Positions 12,386 through 26,720 are shown, counted from the first letter of the stretch. The stretch is DNA of 64,000 bases from Apostichopus japonicus (GCF_037975245.1 NC_092583.1:4187264-4251263); one strand, 5' to 3'. The notes: generated from the sequence alone by a model not told the origin. A program made the numbers and translations.

Positions 12386-14999
12386 GTGTATCTCTCGGAC
12401 ATTATAATATTGCATGATTCTTCAGTTTTTGCAAGCAAATAATCCATTATATGTAAATACAAGACCATCACCTAATGTTCACTTTATTCATATATTGTTG
12501 CGTAGGCAAAGAAGTCTACGTACGAAAGTACGTAGGCCTACAACGTGCACATGCGCTAACGACGTTTTAACTAGTACACAGATATCACACAAGCGTAGGT
12601 TGACAGTGAAAATGAACTCTCATACTGTGTAACTTTTGAACGGAGAATTGTGAAACTTAATATGGTTACCAGGCTTGCTGCTTAACAAGAATGAAGTATA
12701 ACACTAGCCCAGGATTATAAAGAGTAAGCCTAGGCTAGGGTTATCCCAAGTTTAAAGATGAACGATAGTGATTTTTCAGCATCGACGAAAAAATACGATT
12801 TTATTCAAGAGTATTCTAGTTGGTTTCCATATTACACATGTGAAAATTCAAGTCAATCCGATGTTGGGAAAGGCTTAAAAAAAAATCCTAAACTCGTTGA
12901 TTTTTTTAAACAAAAATTGGGCTTTTCGCGAACAGCGATATGATGATCACATGATCTACAGTGACATGTGACGTCATTATGATGATAACAAAGTGAGCTC
13001 GGCGTAGTGTACTTCAGCAGTGTGCACTTAGTGTGTAAGTTTAGTTGCAACCTACTCTATATTGGACTCGACAAACAACCTAAACCAGAGAGGAGATTTG
13101 ATACACTGCGTGAGACATTTAACGGTCTAGTTTTAATAAGGTGTTATTGTTCCTGCTTTTTCTTGTCGTTTTAGTGAAGCCGACTGCCCCAATGTAAATT
13201 ACGGAATAATCGGTCATAGAGCCATCTCGGGCCCAATTGAAATTTGCGTGTGGCAAGGTCACTAAAGTAAAAGAAGTTTGATGCTTTTATGCCGCATTAT
13301 TTATATATATCCCGATAAATGCAACAGTAAATGTTGGAACTGGAAGACATGTCAGACGTGAACAACCTAATGACTATGTGAGGAGAGAATCCACGTGCAA
13401 ATTTCAATTGGGGCATGGACGTCGCTTAGGCAGAGTTTTTTTGGGCAGAGATGTGTTCATACCCTCCAAACCACTTTAAATGTAATACGAATAGGAAATG
13501 TGTGTATGCTCGAGCGAAACAAAACATCGTGTAAGTATTACTTAGCGCACACTGTCACTTATGTTTGCACAGTGTGAAAGTACCGTTTGCGGACCTACGT
13601 GAAGTTGGGCTAGAATACGATTCCTCCTGAAGCCCAAACCACGAGGCATGCATGTGAATAAACGCAATAGGCATTGTATGTAGTGAGAAAATTGTTCGAG
13701 CTAGACTAACTACTCGATTGAGTTCAAATGCGGTTGTATTTCAAGCTCAATGAAACCTTTCTGTTGGATTTAATGACGCACGGAACAAGGAACGTTTATG
13801 TTTTACAGTAGGCCTAGTACAAGCGGATCTACTTTGTTTAGAACTTTGGATTTTCTTTCGGATGTTATACTAAACTACGTTTGAGACTATCATCACTATT
13901 GTTATTGTGCCAGTTTGACTGGTAAGTGAGCACATTCATACATCACTCTGTATAAAACCCGCCAAAAACGTGATCTTGAGATTTACGTTACTTTGGGTCA
14001 GCTTGCGAGTTACCTCTTCAGATATTGGGAAATCGTTGCGAAATCGCCGTAAATTTCGTAAAAAAAACACTTGTAAACACGTGGTGAAGAAATCAAGAAA
14101 CACCATGATATTCATTATCTATTTATGTCTTGAACATTACGCCGTAAAATAACAGTTATGCTGACACGAAATGCACGCACAGCTCCGTACTGAACAGTTC
14201 ACAACAGAAAAGATCATCACAGTGACGTCATTCACTGACCTGAGGGCTGTTCAAGGTCGTTGCAGTGTTTGCAAATTCCTAAATTACGGAGACGAAAAAA
14301 CGATGTTTTTGTAACTGTAGCCGTCAAAAAGGGTAAACTGGGTAAACTTATAACATTAAACCATAACATAAATTAACGTACCTCTTTGGACTCTTGAAAA
14401 TAACGGCTTAGTTGGTAGTCTTAAGGTGTGGCAAAAAATTTATCTTAACAGCATGCATGGTTGTGGTCTGTACAAAGACTTTTCAGTATGTGAGGAATAT
14501 GCCCAGTGCGAGACGTCTCGGCTTCTTACACAAAACAATTTAAACTAACTATTGTGCGGTGCTGTCATGTGAAGAATTCCGCATCTGGGAATGGTTGCCA
14601 TGCAAGATTGCACGAGATTGCTGCCGAGCTTACAAATTATAAATACGAACAGGTTTAAATATCAATGAATATATTTTACGCATAGAAATTGTGAATCAAC
14701 CTTTACAGTTTTAATTCCCTTTTTTATAACTTTCCGGTGTGCTATTTGGAAAATTAAAAAAATATGTTGCTTGGTAACATATAAACTACATTATATATGA
14801 AAATGAGAGATTTTTTTTCTGTCACTATCGTTCTACTTTAATCTTCACTCTCACCATTTAACTAAATTTCAAGATGGAAAAGTGGAAACCGCGTGTTGGG
14901 ACACAATGGTCTGGGTAACTCACTGATAGTCACAGCACCTTAGGACGGTCGACCACTCGCGCTAAGAACAACAAAAATTATTTTTGTTTGGAATACTAT
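12386..14999. other. Gene-free stretch
   Basis: About 2.6 kb of AT-rich sequence with only short unrelated frames. I see no exon with convincing splice sites or family resemblance and no repeat with clear ends. Confidence 0.45.
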
Positions 15000-15780
15000 G
15001 GCCTAATTACTTCAGCTAAAGTTTCGCAACTGAAGGTTAACAATTAATGACACTGGTAGTCCATGTTATTTGTGTAAGCCATTAATAGTTTTACTAATGT
15101 TTTGTTGACTAAATGCCAATTTTGATCGTAAATCTGTCTACAACTACAAGCAACATTGTTTCAATCTAAAGTACAGATTGTACTGTGTGGCTCCATTTAA
15201 CTCTTCTAGTAACGTTCATTGCATTCGCTGTTTCCAGTACCATATTCTACATATAAAATGATTCCTATTTTTTATAACAAGCAATATTTTCGGTATTATT
15301 CAATCAAGTATGTGCATATTCTGTCTGAGTCATACTGAGGCTATTCAGCATTTATTCTTTTATTGTCATTTTGCCCAAAGAATTTGGAAATTAGTTTAAT
15401 ACAATCTTTAGTAATGCTAATATAAAGTTGAATATTTCGGTTGTACGGTTGGGTGTTGAGTTTAATTCTTATTTTGATCAAATGTTATATTTTCCATTAT
15501 AAAAAAACCCGAAGGGCATTCCTTCAGTGAACGAATGCATTAATTATTTAAGGATTTACTTTAAAATGCCAAAGTTGAGTTTTCAGGAAAATATGACTGA
15601 GAAAATTTGTGAGAAATATTGGCTTCCTTGGGTATAACTGATTTAGCCATAACGTCAGTTTTCAACATTATTTTGTTTGATTTTTTTCGGTGTTGTATTG
15701 ATTCTTAATCCTTCTTAGCTGTATACATATTTGAAGAGCAATAAAAAAGTATTTAGAATTTTTTTCGAATTTTTAATATC
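15000..15780 (+). pseudogene. LINE C-terminal remnant with zinc-knuckle
   Basis: The sequence near 15310-15400 reads CIFCLSHTEAIQHLFFYC followed by RIWKL. This is the C-x2-C ... H-x4-C motif found after the RT of L1/Tx1-like LINEs, preceded by a corroded FQYHILHIK-like block. It may be the 3' end of the LINE seen at 4.4-11.1 kb, since it has the same orientation. That link is inference. Confidence 0.65.
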
Positions 15781-17512
15781 AAATATAAAGTTGATTGAAA
15801 TTTAGGATCATGTTAAACAAAATTAATGGGGAAGTGCAAAGTAAGGTATGGGGTGTATAAGGTAGGCCACTTTGGATAACGAAATATCCATATCAACTGT
15901 CAGATATGTCGAGGTTTCAGCAAAATTGACTTTAGTGTGTCGAATTATTTGATAGCCTGGGGCGCGCTTTTTGCTACGGGCAAAGGGTCCAGCTGACTGA
16001 ATAAGCACTGGCATGGAACGCATTTCTAGTTTGAAGGGTAGGGCATAAAAAACGTCTACCCCACCCACTTTTCTTCCTACACCTATGATAATGTTGCAGG
16101 TACGTGGACAACGGACTGGTATAAACCAATTAAAAGGGCAAAGTCAAGCTTGTGACTATACTCATTCCGGCCTTAAGATGTCCTAAGCTCAAGTAAATAC
16201 GTAACCTAAGTTAACTGGATAGATCTCCCGTCTCTCTCGGAAGTGCACCACAACAGGTAGCCTGTGACATCATCATGGCTCATGTTCTTCAGATATTTTA
16301 ATTTTATATGATCCCTTACTTGTCTCTTTATCCTTGTAATGTGATACATTTTTGGTCAAAATAGAAACTGTTTTGTAGAAATATGTATTATATGACGTCA
16401 TAAACCTAACCACTCTGTAAGACCACTGTAACTGAAAAGCGCCTTGGATACACATCTGCTGTACAACCAAGCCAGCAACAATATGATTGTCCTCTGTAGC
16501 CGTATGGTTTCGATCGAACGGAAGACACAATCATTTTGCAGATAAACTTATGATGACATCACAACATCATCCATTCATTCTGCTGTTGTGGGATCATTCA
16601 CAAAATATCACAAAAGTGGCCAATTTCATACCTCCACCTATAATATTTCTGAGATTTGGACACCAGGCTGCAGAAAAGAACCAGAAAATTGTTCAGCGAT
16701 CAACCTCGGTCACTGGTAAATATTTCTTTTCAGTAGCCAAGTCTGAAGGGAATTGTTATATATCTAAATAGACTAAAGTCAAGAGTATGTCACATTACTT
16801 TCAGTTATGAAATGCTCAGCAATTATTTGTAACAGACTTGAGTGACGACCTCCTTGGCCTGTTAGTGTTCCAATGATATCAATGACCGGTGATTTGTGGT
16901 CAGAGAAACCACTTGGCCCAGTCTGGCATTTATAAAGAGCCAATAGAGAAAACCTCAAGTCTCAGGGTGGTGGAAAAGATGAATTTATCTTTTTCAAGTG
17001 TTAACAATGGCACTAGACATCATGCCTTCATGTCTGTGCTTGAATGTACTATATATTTTGCATGTACGAGCCAATAACTACGAGAAAATGGAAAAGGTTT
17101 CCGTTTGAAAACATGTTTAGAAAATAAAATTATACATTTACTACAAAATTATTTTAAAAAGGTAAATAGTCAACAAAAGATAACATGCAAATGTCCCAAC
17201 AGGATTTTAAAGTAATAAACTTTCAAAACAATCACACAGTTCAGGCCACAATATTGAAGCTTCTGATTAAAAGTTTTAACCTCAACCAAGAAAGTTTTGC
17301 CCGACATTTCACTTGTCATCTGAAGAGTCGAGTGCTTCATGTGTATGCAAACTTTGTCCAGGTTATGGATCTTCGGAAAGAGAACTCTTATTAAGACATT
17401 TTTCTTTCAAAGATAACGCAGCAAAACTAGCCCATGTGTCAGATCCAAAACATCTCAATCGACAGAAGACCCTGAAAAGTGTTCATTTGCTGGTAACCAT
17501 GGTATTGCCTAG
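15781..17512. other. Gene-free stretch / 3' flank of the zinc-finger locus
   Basis: No supported exon. The frame ending near 16068 and the opposing frames near 16273-16771 have no recognisable domain. Confidence 0.45.
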
Positions 17513-18427
17513 CTACAGAACACTGTTAAGGTTTTTCTCCTGTAAATGTGTTCTTTCAGGTATCTTCAAGTTTCCAGCTTTAGAAAAAGCTTTGTCATAG
17601 TAGTAACATCGATAAGGTTTCTCCCCTGTGTGGGTTCTTTCATGTCTCTTCAAGTTTCCAGATTCAGATAAAGCTTTGTTACAGTAAGTGCATTTATAAG
17701 GTTTCTCTCCTGTATGTGTTCTTTCATGTCTCTCCAAGTTTCCAGAGCAAATAAAAGATTTGTCACAAATGTTACATTGGTAGGGTTTCTCTCCCGTGTG
17801 GGTTCTTTGATGTATTTTCAAATAAGCAGCATAAACAAACTTTTTGTCACGGTAACTACAATGATAAGGTTTCTTCCCTGTATGTGTTCTTTCATGTCTC
17901 TTCAAGTTTCCAAATTTAGAAGAGCTTGGTTACAGTAGTAACATCGATAAGGTTTCTCCCCTGTGTGTGTTCTTTCATGTCTCTTCAAGTTTCCAGATTT
18001 AGAAAAGCTTTGTCACAGTAAGTGCATTCACAAGGTTTCTCTCCTGTATGTGTTCTTTCATGTCTCTTCAAGTTTCCAGAGCAAATAAAAGATTTGTCAC
18101 AAATGTTACATTGGTAGGGTTTCACTCCCGTGTGGGTTCTTTGATGTATTTTCAAATAAGCAGCATAAACAAACTTTTTGTCACGGTAACTACAATGATA
18201 AGGTTTCTTCCCTGTATGTGTTCTTTCATGACTCTTCAAGTTTCCAAATTTAGAAGAGCTTGGTTACAGTAGTAACATCGATAAGGTTTCTCCCCTGTGT
18301 GTGTTCTTTCATGTCTCTTCAAGTTTCCAGATTTAGAAAAGCTTTGTTACAGTAGTAACATCGATAAGGTTTCTCCCCTGTGTGGGTTCTTTCATGTGTC
18401 TTCCAATTTCCAGAGCAAATTAAAGAT
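17513..18427 (-). pseudogene. Decayed C2H2 zinc-finger array, distal part
   Basis: Minus-strand C2H2 fingers with TGEKPY-type linkers in two frames (17905-17513 and 18239-17985). Zinc ligands are missing in several: CSYRDKKF has Arg and CYYYDKAF has Tyr where the second Cys should be, and LKIPERTH has lost a His. Stops and frameshifts separate the blocks. The array joins onto the fingers at 20864 if the LINE at 18428-20863 is removed, so it is the former C-terminal part of the neighbouring zinc-finger gene. Confidence 0.85.
17597..18270 (-). repeat. 334-bp tandem duplication of four finger units
   Basis: The block containing CAAGTTTCCAAATTTAG recurs at an offset of 334 bp (17903 and 18237 plus-strand coordinates). 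Four 84-bp fingers would be 336 bp, so the duplication lost 2 bp and shifts frame, helping explain the two out-of-register frames. Confidence 0.75.
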
Positions 18428-20863
18428 TTTTTTTTTGTATTTTTGTGTTTTATTATCATTCCATCAAGAGTCAAAACAATGTACAATTTGACCACTAGTC
18501 AAATATATTTACAATCAACCAGGTAGACAGCTTCAGATACCTTGGCTCAATGGTAAGAATTGATGGATACTCTACACCAAAGATTTGTGCTAGGTTGGCA
18601 ATTGCAAGAGATGCCACCAGCCAACTAATTGGATTGTGGAAGGCAAAAGAGATCAGCCTGAAACTGAAAGAAACAGTTGGTGAAATCTCTCGTGTGGAGT
18701 GTAGCCCTATATGGTGCAGAAAGTTGGACATTAAAACAGAATGACATGAAGAAAATAGAATCACTTGAGCTGTGGGTGTGGCGTAGAATGCTTCAGGTCA
18801 GCTGGAAAGATAGAAAGACAAATGCATGGATCCGCCAAAGGGTAGGAGTTTCAGAAGAGGAAGGTCTACTTGTTCAGTTAAGGAAGAGGAAGCGGTCTAT
18901 GTAATATGTATGGACATTGGAAGCGCCGATCAGATAGCCTAGTTCAGATGACAGGAGAAGGAGAAGTAGAAGGGAAGGCCAGCCCAGGACGAAGGAAAAC
19001 AGGATGGATCGATAACATCAGGAAGTGGACGGATGGAGGAATGGCCGTGGCAAGAGCAAAGGCACACAAGAGAATACCGACGGTTCTATGAGGACTATGG
19101 CAAAACAGCAGCAGCAGTCAATATTATCAACAACAACCAATAAATCATTAAACTTTAAATAAAGATTTCCAGTTATGCCATCTGATATCAAAAGCATTTT
19201 GCTTACAATTAGTTTGATACATAAACTTTTCGTTTAGATAAAAATTCTTTAAATTAATTTTACCATAGCTAAAGGAAGGTTTCTCATTTTGTACCTAACT
19301 TTTGTAAACACAAAATTTCAGAACCAGAAGGATGTTATTAAACACATAGTCTTTGTACAAATAATTTCCAAACAGGACAATCTCTTTACTAACTGCAATA
19401 TTGATATTCAGTTTGATTTGAACCCAGAAAATCCCTCCATACTTTCTGGGTGAAGCCGCACTCCCAAAATAAATGAATTAAACTCTCATCTGCCACACCA
19501 CAAAAAGTGCACAATGCATCATTGGTTTTGCCAGTTTTAGTCATGAGAGTGTTTGTCCATAAAATTCTGTTAAGAAGACGAAAATAATAAAATTGGAACC
19601 AACGGAGCTTCACCTCAGAAGTACATTTCCAGTTGTATGAGCACACCTTATACCAATGGGGACAAGAGCATGTTCCATTTGTGAATACATTTATATTGGA
19701 CCTTATTTTTTGTTAATGAAATATTATAAAACCTTTGGGGGTTGAGCGAAACGGTGAAGTCCTTCCAGGCTGAAAAAAACACTTTTCCAAAAGGTATTTT
19801 TACTTTCTTTAATAACTCTATCCCAATAAGTACCAGAAGAGTAATCAAGGTTACAATTAGGAGTATTCACTTTATATAAATTATACACCTTACTGTCAAT
19901 ATTGTTTTTCAGCAATCTACGAATCGAAGTAATCTTAAGAGCCTTCTCGAAAGGTTCAAAATGAATCATACCAGCACCCCCTTTTGTAGCGGGAAGCGCC
20001 ATTTGATTTCTACTGATCCTATCTACTTTACCTCCCCATACAAAGTTATAAAACTTTGAATAATCTCCTTGATAATTTCTTTACTTGGGGTTGGAAGTGA
20101 AAGAATGAGATGGTTCAAGTTTGGCAACAAAAGGGATTTAACCACAACTATTCTACCTAAAGCTGTCAGAAACCTCTTTGCCCAGTGGTGAATTTGTTTT
20201 GTAATAGCTTGCATAGTAGTAACATAATTTACATTCACAATAACAATGTTGCCCCAAGATAACTGAATACTGTATATTATCTCCAACCCAATATAAGTTA
20301 TACTTCTTACATAAAACATTATCACCTTTTTTGATCCTATCCAAATAGCACTAGTTTTATCCATGTTAATTTTCAAACCAGATATATTATGGAAATTTTC
20401 CAGAAGCTTGAAAGTTTGTGAAAGAGAATTTTCAGTGCCATCACAAATAGCTGTGTCATCAGCATATTGTAAAACTTTATATTCCATATCACCTATGATA
20501 ATACCCTTAATATCCACACAATTATCAATGGCAATGTTTGAAATCTGAGAACACAGAAGAAAAATATAAGGTGAAAGACCATCCCCCTGACGGCATTCCG
20601 ATTTAATATGAAAAAAAATCGTGTCATGTGGCCATTGACTAAGACTGAAGATTGTGCATTTTTGTAGAAAACTGAGATCCATCTTTTAAAGCCTTCCCCA
20701 AATTTAAACAAATCTAGCATTTTGAAAATAAATTCTTGTGAAACTGAGTCGAACGCTTTTTCAAAATCAATTAAGAGTAAGAGACCTGGAATAGTATTTA
20801 ACTCAGTGTAACTCGTAAACCTGTCTTACAGTATATTCTCCCAAATGAATCTACAGTACCTAC
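18428..20863 (-). mobile_element. L1/Tx1-like LINE, 5'-truncated, inserted in the finger array
   Basis: A non-LTR retrotransposon copy in minus orientation. Reading from 20860 down: LLLLIDFEKAFDS (about 20790-20750), RQGDGLSPYIFLLC, the catalytic LQYADDTAICDG (near 20450), SGLKINMDKTSAIWIGS, then GGAGMIHFEPFEKALK (near 19960) and the C-terminal zinc-knuckle CTFCGVADESLIHLFWEC (near 19500). The poly-T at 18425-18435 on the plus strand is its poly(A) tail. Flanking direct repeats AAATTAAAGAT (18418-18427) and AAATGAAAGAT (20864-20874) are the TSD. Several stops and frame changes make it inactive, and its 3' part is interrupted by a plus-strand element at about 18510-19140. Confidence 0.9.
18510..19140 (+). 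mobile_element. 3' end of a second non-LTR retrotransposon, plus strand
   Basis: The C-terminal part of an RT protein: FRYLGSMV, KSLVWSVALYGAESWTLK, ESLELWVWRRMLQVSW, TNAWIRQRVGV, GRRKTGWIDNIRKW, spread over shifted frames. These are characteristic of the post-RT region of the 'endonuclease-reverse transcriptase' LINE group in invertebrates (clade not assigned). It ends in an AACAACAACCAATAAA-type tail near 19140 and lies inside the 3' region of the minus-strand LINE, so it inserted later. Confidence 0.75.
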
Positions 20864-21405
<542 letters not shown>

Positions 21406-22720
21406 AAGTTCACTCCTGTGTGGATTCTTTCATGTCTCTTCAAGTTTCCAGAGGTAGAACAAGATTTGTCACAATAGTTACATTGGTAAGGTTTCTCTCC
21501 TGTGTGGGCTCTCTCATGTCTTTTCAACCAAGCAGCTTCAACAAACTTTTTGTCACAGTAGTTACAGTGATGAAGTTTCTGTCCTGTGTGCTTTCTTTCA
21601 TGAGTCTTCAAGTTTCCAGACTTAGAAAATGCTTTGTCACAGTAGTTACATCGATAAGGTTTCTCTCCTGTGTGTGTTCTTTCATGTGTCCTACAATTTC
21701 CAGGTTCTGCAAACACTTTGTCACAGTAAGTGCATTTATAAGGTTTCTCTCCTGTATGTTTTCTTTCATGTCTCTTCAAGTTTACAGAGGTAGAACAAGA
21801 TTTGTCACAATAGTTACATTGGTAAGGTTTCTCTCCTGTGTGGGCTCTCTCATGTATTTTCAACCAAGCAGCTTCAACAAACTTTTTGTCACAGTAGTTA
21901 CAGTGATGAAGTTTCTGACCTGTGTGGATTCTTTCATGAGCCTTCAAGTTTCCAGAGGTAGAACAAGATTTGTCACAATAGTTACATTGGTAAGGTTTCT
22001 CTCCTGTGTGTGTTCTCTCATGTCTTTTCAACCAAGCAGCTTCAACAAATGTTTTATCACAGTAGTTACAGTGATGAAGTTTCTGTCCTGTGTGCATTCT
22101 TTCATGAGCCTTCAAGATTCCAGAATTAGTAAAAGCTTTGTCACAGTAGTTACATTTATAAGGTTTCTCTCCTGTATGTGTTCTTTCATGTCTCTTCAAG
22201 TTTCCAGAGGTAGAACAAGATTTGTCACAATAGTTACATTGGTAAGGTTTCTCTCCTGTGTGGGTTCTCTCATGTCTTTTCAACGAAGCAGCATCAATAA
22301 ACTTTTTGTCACAGTAGTTACAGTGATGAAGTTTCCGTCCTGTGTGCATTCTTTCATGTCTCTTCAAGATTCCAGAGGTAGAACAAGATTTGTCACAATA
22401 GTTACATTGGTAAGGTTTCTCTCCTGTATGTGTTCTTTTATGTATATTGACACTTCCAGTGTGAGCAAATAGCTTAATGCAACCGCTGCTTTGATAAGGC
22501 GTCTCTCCTCTATGAAGTGTAGCAGCATCTTCTTGGTGGGGTGTTGCTCTTGCTTGTTCCAAATCCTCAGAGGATGTCTCTCCATCCTCCAGGCTGAATG
22601 GCAGATGACATGAGTAGATTTCGACTGGTTCCTTGGAATCGGTGTCCTCAATCTTCACATCCTGTTGATATTGTTGGTAAAGTGCAAGATCAAATTGTAC
22701 AGGGTATAGTCCATGAGATC

Positions 22721-25661
22721 CTGAGAATATAACCAAAAGACTCAGTAACACTAAAGAAGTCTGCAAGCAAACAGTAGTAATGGATCCTACCAAAAGTTAC
22801 AACAAGAGTCCAACGGGCACTATGGTTCCTTGCTTAGTGGAAAATGACATTTTGCACATAAAATGGTCCCAAAAATATTCTCGCCCAGACAAGGTGGCTC
22901 CAAAATATATTTTCCCAAAAAAAATTGAACCCCGAGCAACAGAAATACAGCAAACCAGATATTTAAGTAAATTAAGTGTTATCCATTTGTGATCTGCAAA
23001 GTTGTTTCACTAATGAGGGACTTACTGTACTGTACATACCAAGTATTCAGGTTAACTAAGCTGGAATTTCCAACTCCTTGTGTCTACGCAATTTTCAGAC
23101 TACAAATACCATTGAAATCATTGAATGACCTTTGAGGCTAACTTCAACAAAATGCAATGTTTGAGTTATTATATGTATATACTGGTTTTCAGACTTTGAC
23201 CTCTCTTGACCTGAAAGACATTTGACCTCTACCAGTTTCAAAAGAGTTTGTGCAAGAAAGGAGGATCTGCATACCACGTATAATGTGTATTTCGAGTTAT
23301 TGTGTTGAAAGGCTTTTTAAGACTTTGACCCCTTGATGACCTCAAATAATTGTCACATAAAAAGAATGGGTTTCTTGTACTCAACAATGTACATCCATAT
23401 ATACCAATTACGAAGTTCATTGGTCTCAAACGTTTTGAGTCAGTCTTTACAAGCCAAGCTGTCACACAAATACATACATATAAACACATGCATGAATGCA
23501 GACTTGAATGCATAGGATCTGATGTCTGTCTTTGGTCTGGATGACTTTATATGTATAGTTGAAGATCACTTGAGATCTATTTTATATTGAGTCCATTCAC
23601 TGAACTGAAATTGACCAAACTGTGTCATAGTATGATTGAACTCACAGACTAATTGTAGCTTTAATTTTAGAGTTAACATGTTCACAAGAATTATTGAAAC
23701 AGCTTGACCTACAGTAATGTGACCTTCGTAACAATAAATGGGGTATTCCACTCACTAAGTTGGATCTACAATGCATATTTACATACCAAGTATGAGGTTA
23801 CAGTAATCCACCATAAACTTATGAAGTTTAGGTGTTTGCAAACAAGTGTCTCACATACACACATCATCACCATCACATGTATATATTTTAAGAACATCAC
23901 TGAAATGAGGTACAGTACTGTAAATCATTGTGAATGAATCTATTTTAGAGCAACGACTCATAAATTTACATGTATGTTAGCTATTCACTGATTGGTTGTA
24001 TTCAAACTAGGGGAACTGCATATGATTAATTTTAAATGAGGAATTTGTTGGGAGACACTCTATTCTTTATCTGCAGAAGTCCTTAATTACTCGCCAATTA
24101 ATGCTCTTGGTAGGGAAAAAACTTGGCTAACATCTTAAGTTTGTAAATTTTTTGATAAATACCGTACATGTAAAACACCCGATCATGGACTTGTCAAAAG
24201 GGTGGGGAAAAAGTGAAAAAATGCAAAAAAAGCTGCTTTGAAAAGCATGAGGTCTTCAGGATTTGACCTCAGTTGATATTTTATCTCTACATACTGTAGT
24301 ACTGTAAAAAAGATACACTGTAGGGTCTTTGTACTAACTCAAATGGATCTACATACTCATATATTTCTCAAACTGACATACACACATCCTATATCCTTCA
24401 ATATTTATTCTTCATCCTACAGTAGCTTTCATTTTGGAGTTATCATGTTTACAGAGTATTCAGACTTTCATCTCTTCTGACCTCAAACCACATTTGACAT
24501 CCACAAATGACAATAGGGTTCTAATAAACACTAAAATAGCTGTCTAGTTCAAATATCGGAGTTACTTTCTGTCAGTGGAGTGTAAAATACAGTCATTTAA
24601 AGTTCTCAAGATGGTAGTACTAGTAAGAGTATAAAATGATTATTTTCAGATACTTGATGTTTTGATGAGAACTTCTGTTTCCCGTTAATTTTCAGGCTTT
24701 TCCAACTAACAGTAACAGTAGGTACAGTATATCCTGTAAAATGTGTAGATGCAATCATTTTCTATTTTTTATTGCTTTGCGAAGATTATAAATATAGTGT
24801 CCAGTAGGAAGACTGTGACTACCTTGCTTGAAAAAATAAAGTTGCAATTTAAGGATGTTAACATTAACAATTTCGAGGAAGCAATAAACCTTGCGCAAGA
24901 TCGTGATATGTGTCGGAGGTTAATCACTGAGCATGTCGGATACATGAGACTCAACTTACTACTAGTAGCATGGTGGGCTCATAATTGACGCACTTAAGGA
25001 TTTGATCAACGATATCTATCAAGGAAAAATCCAAATCACTCGACTGTATGTGTTTTTCATATGTGTAGTTCCTCAGAAATGTTATGATCTCAAAATATTT
25101 AAGGTTCTGTGCTTTATGCACCGTACGATTGAGCAGAATTTGACCACAAAATGTCTGCCGTGTCAAGTTCTTTCATACCCCTAAGTTGACACATTCGTTG
25201 TAAAGCTAACTGTAGTGTAGGCCTTAGTATACATCCATTGACTTTAGATGCTGTTTGCTATGCTCTGAGCCTCTAAGCTCAGACTGGTCAGGTTCCAGAG
25301 AGCAGTGTTATCATATTGAGGTAATGTTGGTTATTTTTTGGGAGTAAGATTTCCAAATGACCAAAAAATGTGCAAACCTGGTGGGAGGGTGTTAAAAGCT
25401 TAAAAAATGCCACAATTTGGTCAGCAAATAGCTGAAATGGATTCAAACTCATGACATATGTCATTCTGCTTGACTGCAAGAAGTTTAGGTGGCCTGCTGT
25501 ATCGTTGCTAGTAATAATTGAAGGTGCGTCAATTACGGGGTGCGTCAATTATGAAGCCTTTACTATACTACTGTACTAAGGCAAACTGAACTTATTGTAC
25601 TACCGTATTACTATATTACATTATTAGGCCTACGTATGTTGAAGGTTCGTGGAACCGTTAC
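22721..25661 (-). other. Intron of zinc-finger gene 1, with TGACCT-rich repeats
   Basis: The intron between the donor GTAAC (25661-25657) and the acceptor at 22721. From about 23090 to 24500 it holds recurring blocks of the form GACTTTGACCTC...TGACCTCAAA...TTTGACCTCTACC spaced by roughly 100-300 bp. Similar blocks occur in the intron of the paralogous gene (51530-51720). Confidence 0.6.
24810..24960 (+). pseudogene. Possible LINE C-terminal remnant
   Basis: The plus-strand frame reads VNINNFEEAINLAQDRDMCRRLITEHV, broken here as NNFEEAINLAQDRD and MCRRLITEHV. It resembles the last residues of LINE polyproteins (LxxEEAxxLAxDRxxWRRL). It is short, with Cys in place of the usual Trp, and lies antisense within the zinc-finger intron. 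Confidence 0.45.
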
Positions 25662-25725
25662 CAGTAGTAACAGAAGCATCATGCTCAGTTGACCCTGGTT
25701 CAGTCTTGATGGAGGTCTCAAACAT
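25662..25725 (-). CDS. C2H2 zinc-finger protein 1, first coding exon
   Basis: A small exon that starts at ATG (25725) and encodes MFETSIKTEPGSTEHDASVTT plus one base of the next codon, followed by the donor G|GTAACG. The phase (1) fits the acceptor at 22721. The same short peptide (MFEISIKLEPGSP) precedes the second zinc-finger gene at the equivalent position with the same donor, which strongly supports both models. SIKxEPG resembles a sumoylation consensus (I-K-x-E). An upstream in-frame stretch is open but has no ATG. Confidence 0.75.
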
Positions 25726-25970
25726 TGCTTTCCGTGGATCGGAGCTCGTTGAATGATTTTCTTCTAGTTGACAGGCGAGTCTATCAGGACTTCCAAAATA
25801 TTTAAAACTACTAAGACAGCCAGACAATAATCGGTGTCGATAATATCAGCTTGTTCTGTTGCCAAAACCTAACAACCGTGTGTACAAGTTGACTCAATAT
25901 GAAGTTTATACATATCAATTTCTATGAGTTTGTATCATTATCAACACCCGTCAATACAATACCCGCACAA

Positions 25971-26079
25971 TTCAAAACCACTGACCCCTACAACAGAGGG
26001 GAGTGTTCAAAACCACTGACCCCTACAACAGAGGGGAGTGTTCAAAACCACTGACCCCTACAACAGAGGGGGAGTGTTC
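25971..26079. repeat. 35-bp tandem repeat, three copies
   Basis: Three near-identical copies of a 35-bp unit starting TTCAAAACCACTGACCCC and ending GAGGGGAGTG, the last with one extra G. Confidence 0.95.
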
Positions 26080-26599
26080 AAAACGCTGGCAGGTCAATTT
26101 TCACAGTGGCTATTTATGCAAAGATCTCTATGGAACGCTGTTTATTTATGCTGTTTACTTCTATGCTGTCTGTTTCATGTTGTATAGTATATCATTTTTA
26201 GACCACTCCCCAAACACGACAATGACTCATGAGGCATGAACAGCAATGGATAAGCAAAGCCCACTTTGGCTCACATTACTTGCAGTTGCAATAATATTGG
26301 TATAAAAATAATATACTAAATACTACTATGGTTATAACTAAGGCTATATGTCATAATCATATACCTAACGTTAGGTACGTGCCTGTAACTTATATATATA
26401 TCTCTTAGGTTGAAAGACTTTTGTATCTTCTGCACCGATTTTACAGATATTTGCATCATTTCTGCAATTCATTTTGTTCGTATAATCTAGCCCTACAAGA
26501 TGGGCTAGACGGTCTCTCTCCGACAATTGAGCTTGTTCTAAAGCATTAAATTCTTTGAATTTGTTTCCGTATTTTAACGTTATAAAGGTGGACAGCGCG

Positions 26600-26720
26600 G
26601 CCAGCTTCAAAGGAGACAACAACATCAAAGGAGACAACAGCATCAAAGTAGACAACAACGTTGAAGGAGACAACAGCATCAAAGGAGACAACATCAAAGG
26701 AGACCACAACATGATAAAAG
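26600..26720. repeat. 18-bp-type minisatellite (CAAAGGAGACAACA)
   Basis: About six imperfect units of 15-18 bp built on ATCAAAGGAGACAACA. It generates KGDNNIKGDNS-like and Val/Phe-rich frames on opposite strands, neither resembling a gene. Confidence 0.85.

Noticed and set aside
21420-22472. 350-codon plus-strand open frame opposite the zinc fingers
   Set aside because: It is the antisense shadow of the C2H2 exon: the repeating RFLSC-like motif follows the 84-bp finger period.
22721-22793. N-terminal signal peptide on zinc-finger protein 1
   Set aside because: The hydrophobic stretch is the polypyrimidine tract and acceptor TATTCTCAG of an intron. The paralogue shows the same arrangement.
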